A stretch of DNA of 11,213 bases from Solirubrobacteraceae bacterium (lineage in GTDB: Bacteria; Actinomycetota; Thermoleophilia; Solirubrobacterales; Solirubrobacteraceae). The translations under genes were made by a program, and so were the position numbers. Shown in pieces: positions 6,587 through 11,213 of the stretch. The notes below the pieces were generated by a model. That model ran no database searches. It was given only the letters and a program-made list of their open reading frames with translations, and was not told the DNA's origin. The stretch is from assembly GCA_030447005.1 (NCBI GenBank), contig JAUJME010000034.1, positions 1 through 11,213 on the forward strand. The letters are read 5' to 3'. The number at the start of each line of letters is the position of its first letter. Position 1 is the stretch's first letter.

Positions 6587-6698
6587 CCTATATCGCGTCG
6601 TGCGCGCTCACCGAGGCGACCCATGATCGTTCGAAGCGCCGGCGGCTCGAGTGGGCGATGAGCGCGGCCGAGACACCCGGGGCCGGGTGGCGGGCCGG

Positions 6699-6704
6699 TA
6701 GCCT
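6699..6704 (+). promoter_or_regulatory. Putative -10 hexamer of the TldE-like gene
   Basis: TAGCCT fits TANNNT and stands 10 nt before the GTG at 6715, which predicts a very short or absent leader. It is the main reason for preferring that start over the ATG at 6658. No clear -35 box is seen. Confidence 0.4.
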
Positions 6705-6714
6705 TCCGCGGCCC

Positions 6715-7833
6715 GTGGCCGCTCCCCCGCCCACCGAGCAGGACCTCGTCGCGCTGGCCGAGCGGGCGCTGGCGGCGGCCGTCGGCGAGGGCGCGGCGAC
6801 CGCCGCGTGGGAGTGGGCGCTCGGCGAGCCGGAGGGAGCGCTGGCGGTCGAGCTCGCCGTGCTGCGCGACGGGCGGGTGGGCTTCGCCGCCGGCGGGCCG
6901 GACGCGCTCGACGAGCTCGCCCTGGTGGCGCAGCGCGCGGTCGCCGACGGCCCGCCCGGCCTCGGCGAGCTCCCGGCCCCGGCGGTGGGCCGCCCCCATC
7001 AGGGCTACGACCCCGGGGTCCTCCGCCTCGACCCGGCGGGGCTGCCGGGCCGCTGGCGCGCCGGAGCGGCCAAGGTGGCCGTCGTCTCCTCGCGCGGCGT
7101 GCGGGCGTTCGAGCAGCGCAGCTTCGCCGCGGTCGAGCTCGACGGCCTGACGGCCACCGCGCCCGGCCCCGCGGGCGTCGACGCCGAGCCGCTGGCCGCC
7201 GAGGCGGCGGAGCTCGGCGAAGCGGGCGCGATCGCAGACGCCCCGAAGGCACCGCCCGGCGAGCGCCCGGTCGTCCTCGGCCCCGACGCCGTCGCCGCGG
7301 TGCTCGACCGGCTGCGCCCCGCGCTCGGCACCGCGGGCGGCCTCGCCGCCGGGACGCGCGTGACCGCCTCGGGCATCAACCTCTCCGACTCGCCGCGCTT
7401 CGGCGCCACGCTCCCGCGCTCCTACGACGCCAACGGCGTGCCGCGCCAGCCCGTCCCGCTCGTCCAGGACGGCGTGGCCCACCGGACCGTCTCGGCCGCC
7501 ACGGGCCACGCGCTGCACCCGGGCCGGGCGGAGGCCGCGCCCCGGCACCTCGTCCTGGTCGGCGGCGGCGCCGCCGATGCCGAGGAGCTCATGGCGCCGG
7601 TCGAGCGCGGGCTCTACCTGCCGACGCTCGACCGCGCCTTCGAGATCGAACACGGCCGCCGCGGCCGGCCGGTTGCGCTCGGCGCGCTCGAGGTCGATCC
7701 TGTGGCGGTCCTCGCGAGCACCCAGGCCCTCAGCGCCCGCCAGCGCACGATCCCGACCGCGGGCGAGGCGCGGACGATCGCGGCGACCGTAGCGCCCGCC
7801 CTGCGGGCGACCGCCGGGGTGCGGGTGAGCTGA
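6715..7833 (+). CDS. TldE/PmbA-like protein of the TldD/PmbA family
   Basis: Proteins of this family form TldD-TldE heterodimers that process peptides; the metal-binding HExxxH motif belongs to TldD. Here no HExxxH is present, so this is a TldE/PmbA-type, probably non-catalytic, partner. Family features are clear in the C-terminal half: VVLGPDAVAAVLDRL (187-201), SYDANGVPRQPVPLVQDGV (236-254), SAATGHA (260-266), HLVLVGGG (278-285) and ELMAPVERGLYL (291-302). It has 372 residues, shorter than the ~450 of E. coli PmbA, and the middle seems reduced. No tldD gene lies in the window. GTG 6715 is chosen because the first helix (TEQDLVALAERALAAA) follows closely; ATG 6658 would add 19 unconserved-looking residues. 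Its stop abuts the next gene's GTG. Confidence 0.85.
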   Translation: MAAPPPTEQDLVALAERALAAAVGEGAATAAWEWALGEPEGALAVELAVLRDGRVGFAAGGPDALDELALVAQRAVADGPPGLGELPAPAVGRPHQGYDPGVLRLDPAGLPGRWRAGAAKVAVVSSRGVRAFEQRSFAAVELDGLTATAPGPAGVDAEPLAAEAAELGEAGAIADAPKAPPGERPVVLGPDAVAAVLDRLRPALGTAGGLAAGTRVTASGINLSDSPRFGATLPRSYDANGVPRQPVPLVQDGVAHRTVSAATGHALHPGRAEAAPRHLVLVGGGAADAEELMAPVERGLYLPTLDRAFEIEHGRRGRPVALGALEVDPVAVLASTQALSARQRTIPTAGEARTIAATVAPALRATAGVRVS

Positions 7834-8256
7834 GTGCCCAGCCCGTCGCTCACCGGCGGCTGCCTGTGCGGCGGCGTGCGCTTCGAGCTCTCCGAGCCGG
7901 CGACCGCCGCGGGCTACTGCCACTGCACCCGCTGCCAGCGCCGGACGGGCACGGGCTCCTCCGTCCAGGCCCGGATCGACGGCCGGACGTTCCGCCTCCT
8001 CCGAGGCGCCGAGCTCGTCAGGGCGTGGCGCCACCCCGACGGCGGCTTCGAGAAGTGCTTCTGCGGCGAGTGCGGCGCCCACCTGTTCAGCCGCAACCCG
8101 GACGACCCCGCGCAGATGGGGATCCGGCTGGCGGCCTTCGACGGCGACCCGGGCGTCCGGCCGAGCTGGCGCACCTTCGTCGCCTACGCCGCGCCGTGGG
8201 ACCCCATTCCGGAAGACGACGGGCTCGAGCACTTCGCCGAGGGCAAGCCGTACTGA
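7834..8256 (+). CDS. GFA/CENP-V-type zinc-binding protein
   Basis: The product has 140 residues and belongs to the family named after glutathione-dependent formaldehyde-activating enzyme (GFA, PF04828). The zinc cysteines are all visible: GGCLCGGVRFE (C10, C12), YCHCTRCQRRTGTG (C29, C31, C34) and CFCGECGAHLF (C75, C77, C80). Members act on small aldehyde adducts in a few cases, but most are uncharacterised, and enzymatic activity here is not shown. The GTG start directly follows the TGA of the TldE-like gene (TGAGTG), so translation is probably coupled. The next gene begins 2 nt after its stop. The neighbours give no clear hint about its substrate. Confidence 0.92.
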   Translation: MPSPSLTGGCLCGGVRFELSEPATAAGYCHCTRCQRRTGTGSSVQARIDGRTFRLLRGAELVRAWRHPDGGFEKCFCGECGAHLFSRNPDDPAQMGIRLAAFDGDPGVRPSWRTFVAYAAPWDPIPEDDGLEHFAEGKPY

Positions 8257-8258
8257 CC

Positions 8259-8750
8259 ATGGCGAGGGGCGAGACGCTCGGGCGGCGCCGCAGGCGCAGG
8301 CGCAAGGAGAACGGCCGCGACCCCGCCTTCCGGCCCGACACACCGGTCACCAGCCCGAAGCGGCTCGCGGCGGAGCGGGAGCGAGATCTTCAGATCAAAC
8401 TCGAGGCGCGGCCCGGATGGGTGAAGAAGGCATGGGCCACGCCCCAGAGCCGCATCCTGCTCTCCGCCGTCTTCATCGCCATCGCCCTCTGGGCCCTCAT
8501 CGGCGCGTTCACCGACCCGAGCTTCTTCGAGCACCGCCGATCGGTCGGCGGCTTCCTGGTCTCCCCCGCGCTGCTGGGCATGTTCGGCCTGACCGCTTTC
8601 GAGGCGGTCCGCGACCTGATCCGCGGCACGAACTCGGCGCCGACGGTCCACCGGCTCGACCAGATCCTCCTCGAGCGCCGCGGGGGCAAGGGTTTCCTGT
8701 TCGCCTACGCGGTCTTCGTCGTGGGGACGTTCGTGCTGCTGATCGGCTGA
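8259..8750 (+). CDS. Small membrane protein with a strongly basic N-terminus, unknown function
   Basis: The product has 163 residues. The N-terminus carries a run of seven arginines (GRRRRRRRKENGR, ~8-20) and a charged region (KRLAAERERDLQIKLEAR). Three hydrophobic segments follow near residues 65-84, 97-114 and 145-162, the last reaching the C-terminus (VVGTFVLLIG). I recognise no family. ATG 8259 lies 2 nt after the GFA gene's stop, so it is probably the third gene of a TldE-GFA-membrane protein operon. The same frame is open far upstream, but only this last part reads as a normal protein. The arginine run would lie on the cytoplasmic side by the positive-inside rule. Confidence 0.75.
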   Translation: MARGETLGRRRRRRRKENGRDPAFRPDTPVTSPKRLAAERERDLQIKLEARPGWVKKAWATPQSRILLSAVFIAIALWALIGAFTDPSFFEHRRSVGGFLVSPALLGMFGLTAFEAVRDLIRGTNSAPTVHRLDQILLERRGGKGFLFAYAVFVVGTFVLLIG

Positions 8751-8776
8751 GCGCGCCTTAACCGAACCTTCGCGGT

Positions 8777-8800
8777 CGGCCCGGGGGCCGCCCCTACCCT
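8777..8800 (+). promoter_or_regulatory. Probable leaderless promoter of the epimerase-like gene with an adjoining palindrome
   Basis: TACCCT (8795-8800) fits TANNNT and ends 7 nt before ATG 8808, so the mRNA would start at or next to the start codon. There is no Shine-Dalgarno sequence in the gap. Just upstream, CGGCCC-GG-GGGCCG (8777-8790) is a perfect dyad. Its place in the -10/-35 spacer suits a repressor site, but in such GC-rich DNA it may be chance or mark the 3' end of the preceding gene. Confidence 0.45.
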
Positions 8801-8807
8801 GGGCCGC

Positions 8808-10484
8808 ATGGCACGGATCGCCTGGCTCGCTGTGCTCGGCTGCTCGACGGCGATCGCGGCGTGCGGGGGCGATTCCGGCGGGTCGGGCAAGAGCGACGGT
8901 GCGTCGCCCGCGACCGGCGAGGGCCTGGTCACCGGCGTGATCGAGGGCCGCGACCGCGACGACCCGCGCGCGCTCGCCGAGCGGGCCCGCCGCAAGGCCG
9001 CCGCGGCCCGCCGCAAGGCCGCCGCCGCCCGCCGCCGCGCCGAGCTGGTCCGGCTGCGGCGCTCGCACACGATCGAGGGCGCGCTGCGCCGGGCGCTGCT
9101 CGCCCGCCGGGTCTCCGCCGCCCGCCACGCCCGCCTGCGCGCCGACCTCGCCGCCGCCCGCGCGGCCGCCAAGCGGCTGAGCGGCGCGCGCCGCGCCGAG
9201 CTGGCGTCCGTCCTGACGACCGCCGGCCGCCTCGCCGCCGCGCACGCGCTGACCTCGGACCGCCTCGAGCCCGTCTTCACGATCCTGCGGCGCAACACCG
9301 CGTTCTGGACGCGGGCGCCGATGCCGCGGCCCGGGCAGCGCTTCTCGTTCCCGGGCGACCCGGTCGTCTACCAGTACTACTCGGGACAGGGGCTGCAGAT
9401 CCAGCCCCTGGCGAGCTGGGGGCGCGCCAACGCGCTGGCCGCCGCCTGCCTGCGCTCGCTGCGCGCCGCGCGGCCCGCGCACCCGTGCCGCCGGCGGGCG
9501 CTGCGCGGCGCGCTCGACGGCCTCGCCGCCCTCGGCGCGCGGCGCAGCGGCTTCCTCGCCTGGGAGTACTACTTCGCCTACGGGGGCGGCGGCCCGCCGT
9601 GGATCAGCGGGATGACCCAGGCCACCGCGGTGCAGGCGCTCGCGCGCGGCCGGCGGGCGCTCGGCTCGACCCGCTACGCCCGCGCGGCAACCGCCGCGCT
9701 CGGCGCCTTCGAGCAGCCGCCGCCGGCGGGCGTCTCCGTCCCGGCGGGCGGCGGCCGGCACTACCTCATGTACTCGTTCTCGCCCGGCCTGCGCATCCTC
9801 AACGGCCACCTGCAGGCGGTGACCGGCCTCCACGACATGGCGGTGCTCGCCCACTCCCGCCGCGCGCGCCGGCTCTACCGCCGCGGGGAGCGCTCCGCGC
9901 GCGGGGCGGTCACCCGCCACGACACGGGCGCCTGGTCGCTGTACTCGGCCAGCGGGCGCGAGTCGACGCTCGGCTACCACCGGCTCGTCGGCGGCTTCCT
10001 CGGCAACCTCTGCGATCGCACCCGCCGCCGCGCCTACTGCGGGGCGCGCCGGCGCTTCGTCCGCTACGAGCGCGAGCCGCCGCGGATCGCGATCGCGGAG
10101 CCACGCGGGCTGCGCGCCCGCAGGGCCACGACGGTGCGCTTCTCGGTCTCCAAGCTGGCGAAGGTCTCCGTCCGGCTCTCCGGCCGGCGGGGGCTCTCGC
10201 TGCGCCGCGTGCTCGACGTGCCGCGCGGCGCCCACGAGCTGCCCTGGACCCCGTCGGCGCGCGGGCGCTACCGGCTGCGAGTCGAGGCGCGCGGGCCGAG
10301 CGGCCCCGCCGCCGTGGCCGCGCGCACCATCCGGGTCGTCCGCCCGAAGCCCAAGCCGAAGCCCAAGGCGAAGCCCCGGCGGCGCGCAGGCCGCCGGGGG
10401 GCGCCGAAGCCGGCTAGGAGCGGCGCAGGAGCGCGCGGCGGACGGGCGGGCGGGAGTAGTGGATCCGCGACTGGATCGCGTTGA
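8808..10484 (+). CDS. Lipoprotein with a D-glucuronyl C5-epimerase-like domain and C-terminal Ig-like domain
   Basis: The product has 558 residues. A lipoprotein signal MARIAWLAVLGCSTAIAAC predicts lipidation at C19 and an extracytoplasmic location, followed by a Gly/Ser linker. Residues ~50-145 are Arg/Ala-rich and probably helical. Residues ~185-422 resemble the glucuronyl C5-epimerase C-terminal domain (PF06662): QIQPLASWGRANALAAACL, WEYYFAYGGGGPPWISGMTQATAVQAL, YSFSPGLRILNGHLQAVTGLHDM, RHDTGAWSLYS and ESTLGYHRLVGGFLGNLC. Residues ~424-511 look like a FlgD-type Ig-like fold. A Lys/Pro then Gly/Arg-rich tail ends the protein. In animals this family epimerises glucuronate in heparan sulfate; the bacterial substrate is unknown, perhaps a cell-surface uronic-acid polymer. 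The last 71 nt overlap the convergent gene. Confidence 0.85.
   Translation: MARIAWLAVLGCSTAIAACGGDSGGSGKSDGASPATGEGLVTGVIEGRDRDDPRALAERARRKAAAARRKAAAARRRAELVRLRRSHTIEGALRRALLARRVSAARHARLRADLAAARAAAKRLSGARRAELASVLTTAGRLAAAHALTSDRLEPVFTILRRNTAFWTRAPMPRPGQRFSFPGDPVVYQYYSGQGLQIQPLASWGRANALAAACLRSLRAARPAHPCRRRALRGALDGLAALGARRSGFLAWEYYFAYGGGGPPWISGMTQATAVQALARGRRALGSTRYARAATAALGAFEQPPPAGVSVPAGGGRHYLMYSFSPGLRILNGHLQAVTGLHDMAVLAHSRRARRLYRRGERSARGAVTRHDTGAWSLYSASGRESTLGYHRLVGGFLGNLCDRTRRRAYCGARRRFVRYEREPPRIAIAEPRGLRARRATTVRFSVSKLAKVSVRLSGRRGLSLRRVLDVPRGAHELPWTPSARGRYRLRVEARGPSGPAAVAARTIRVVRPKPKPKPKAKPRRRAGRRGAPKPARSGAGARGGRAGGSSGSATGSR
8988..9038 (+). repeat. 21-nt in-frame tandem repeat in the epimerase-like gene
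   Basis: Two copies of a 21-nt unit (8988-9008 and 9009-9029) encode RRKAAAA twice, followed by a partial third copy encoding RRR. They differ at one base. The repeat lies in the Arg/Ala-rich helical linker between the lipid anchor and the epimerase-like domain, where length variation between strains would be tolerated. Confidence 0.7.
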
Positions 10485-10977
10485 CCGCCACCAGCGCGAC
10501 GCCCGTGATGACGTTGAGGTTGCCGAGCACGCCGAGCGAGCGCTGGATGCGCGCGGCCTGCGGCGGGGTCTCGGGCGCGGGCTTCGTGCCCGTCTCGATC
10601 GGGACGGCGCCGCCCGGCGCCTGCTTGGCCAGGCGCGCGCCCTGGACGCCGTTGGCGATCCCGGTGCCGACCGCGGCGAGCATCAGTCCGTCCTGGACGC
10701 GGCTGAGCTTCTTCTCCGTGTCCGTCTGGCGCGGGCCGGCCAGCTCGGTCGAGCGGGCGGCGAGGTAGCCGACCGCGGCGCTGCCGAGGCCGAGCGAGTT
10801 GACGAGGTTGTAGCCGTTCCAGGCGAGATTCGCGACCTTGCCGCGCTCCGCCTTGTCGGAGATCCCGGCGACCGCCGGGTTGAGCGCGAACTTGCCGAAC
10901 ATGGAGCCGCCCAGCCAGGTGGCGAGGCCCACGTCGTGCAGCGCGCGGGTGGTGTTCTGAAGTGAGTCGTTGACCAT
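10414..10977 (-). CDS. Conserved-looking membrane protein, unknown function
   Basis: The product has 187 residues. The N-terminus NTTRALHDVGLATWLGGSMFGKFALNPAV contains a first hydrophobic segment (~14-36). Further ones lie near residues 57-75 (NLVNSLGLGSAAVGYLAA), 97-112 and 148-168 (LGVLGNLNVITGVALVAVNAI). A Pro-rich linker (IETGTKPAPETPPQAA) and a basic tail (SRPPVRRALLRRS) are present. I do not recognise a named family, though the ALHDVGLATWLGG opening resembles hypothetical proteins of actinobacteria. ATG 10977 is the first start and lies 45 nt after the stop of secG on the same strand, so the two may be co-transcribed. A hairpin fills most of that gap. Its 3' end overlaps the epimerase-like gene by 71 nt. 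Confidence 0.75.
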   Translation of the reverse strand: MVNDSLQNTTRALHDVGLATWLGGSMFGKFALNPAVAGISDKAERGKVANLAWNGYNLVNSLGLGSAAVGYLAARSTELAGPRQTDTEKKLSRVQDGLMLAAVGTGIANGVQGARLAKQAPGGAVPIETGTKPAPETPPQAARIQRSLGVLGNLNVITGVALVAVNAIQSRIHYSRPPVRRALLRRS

Positions 10978-11005
10978 GCCCTCCGCTACCCACCTCGCGG
11001 AGGGC
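10978..11005 (-). promoter_or_regulatory. 9-bp perfect hairpin touching the start codon of the 187-residue membrane protein
   Basis: GCCCTCCGC (10978-10986) and GCGGAGGGC (10997-11005) are perfect reverse complements around a 10-nt loop. On the minus strand the 3' arm ends directly at the ATG at 10977 and contains GGAGG, so the stem would hide the nearest Shine-Dalgarno-like sequence. There is no U-tract, so it is not a clear intrinsic terminator for secG. It could be a terminator, a transcript-stabilising stem or a translation-limiting structure. Confidence 0.5.
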
Positions 11006-11022
11006 GCGGCGCCAGGCTCGGC

Positions 11023-11213
11023 CTACTCGCCCAGCTTGAGCAGCGCGACGGTGTTCGCGACGAAGACGACCGCGAAGGCGATGGTCCAGCGGTCCAGGTT
11101 GCGCTCCATCAGCGAGCCGCCGACGTTGCCGCCGCCGCCACCGACGCCGAAGGCGCCGGACATGCCCGCGTCCTTGCCCGAGTGCAGGAGCACCAGGAAG
11201 ATCAGGACGACGG
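11023..11213 (-). CDS. secG: Preprotein translocase subunit SecG, 3' part only
   Basis: SecG is the small subunit of the SecYEG protein-export channel in the cytoplasmic membrane. The last 62 codons are in the window, and the N-terminus lies beyond 11213. The visible sequence runs VVLIFLVLLHSGKDAGMSGAF, a glycine run, GSLMERNLDRWTIAFAVVFVANTVALLKLGE. The LLHSGK...GMSGAFG motif after the first helix and GS.MERNLDR before the second helix are diagnostic of SecG. The missing part would be about 10-20 residues, since SecG is usually 70-80 residues. The stop is TAG (11025-11023 on the minus strand). It is not broken, only cut by the window edge. Confidence 0.93.
   Translation of the reverse strand, partial: VVLIFLVLLHSGKDAGMSGAFGVGGGGGNVGGSLMERNLDRWTIAFAVVFVANTVALLKLGE

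Larger units (their letters stand above)
6260..6714 (+). other. 455-nt gene-free stretch between the aromatic operon and the TldE-like gene
   Basis: A reading frame stays open here from a GTG at 6391 into the TldE-like gene, but its translation is not like any protein and runs through the repeat units. I therefore treat the stretch as non-coding. It holds an unremarkable 80 nt after the operon stop, then repeat cluster 2, then the probable promoter of the next gene. An ATG at 6658 in frame with the TldE-like gene is the only other plausible start in it. Confidence 0.7.

Noticed and set aside
6391..6714. N-terminal extension of the TldE-like protein back to a GTG at 6391 (108 extra residues)
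   Set aside because: The extension runs through repeat cluster 2, has no family-like sequence and lies before the likely -10 at 6699.
6807..8258. Upstream extension of the small membrane protein (ATG 8259) to 6807
   Set aside because: The frame is open only because of GC bias; it is a shadow of the TldE-like and GFA genes. The normal protein sequence begins at 8259, just after the GFA stop.
8988..9038. Repeat expansion breaking the epimerase-like gene
   Set aside because: The 21-nt repeat is in frame and encodes a regular Arg/Lys/Ala helix, so the gene stays intact.
8184..10235. Long minus-strand open frames opposite the epimerase-like and TldE-like genes (8184-10235 and 5593-8343)
   Set aside because: The compositions are typical of antisense shadows, and the forward genes have clear domains and a lipoprotein signal.

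Overview
The window is very GC-rich and gene-dense, with strongly G/C-biased third codon positions, GTG starts and several genes whose -10-like TANNNT hexamer lies only 6-10 nt before the start codon. Together with the gene types this suggests a high-GC actinobacterium. Thermoleophilia/Solirubrobacterales is my best guess, but it is an inference without any database search. Position 1 looks like a contig edge, because the first ~50 bases are almost pure C and run straight into the middle of a gene.

Layout. (1) 1-931: 5'-truncated EamA/YedA-type drug/metabolite transporter. (2) 942-1418: small polytopic membrane protein. (3) 1433-1572: intergenic cluster of four alternating short repeats between two converging genes. 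(4) 1582-2022 (-): Lrp/AsnC regulator, divergent from (5) a four-gene block at 2097-6259: 4-hydroxyphenylpyruvate dioxygenase (HPPD), homogentisate 1,2-dioxygenase (HmgA), a maleylacetate-reductase-like Fe-ADH family enzyme, and a tandem bacterial-PH-domain protein. (6) 6260-6714: a gene-free stretch with a second, larger cluster of the same repeat type. (7) 6715-8750: TldE/PmbA-like protein, GFA/CENP-V-type zinc protein and a small membrane protein in tight succession. (8) 8808-10484: secreted lipoprotein with a D-glucuronyl C5-epimerase-like domain, overlapping convergently with (9) a membrane protein at 10414-10977 (-). (10) 11023-11213 (-): 3' end of secG, running off the window.

How it fits together. 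The core is tyrosine catabolism: HPPD makes homogentisate and HmgA opens its ring to maleylacetoacetate, probably under control of the divergent Lrp-type regulator. The usual next enzymes, maleylacetoacetate isomerase and fumarylacetoacetase, are absent from the window. The gene fused stop-to-start to hmgA is instead a maleylacetate-reductase-like dehydrogenase. This raises the possibility of a reductive step on maleylacetoacetate.

The most unusual non-coding signal is a pair of intergenic elements, 1433-1572 and 6341-6586. They share a 16-bp leader (15/16 identical) followed by 4 and 6 alternating-orientation copies of a CAACGTG-centred unit. The arrangement resembles REP/BIME-like elements or a structured 3'-UTR/terminator. 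I saw no tRNA, rRNA, CRISPR array, insertion sequence or phage gene.
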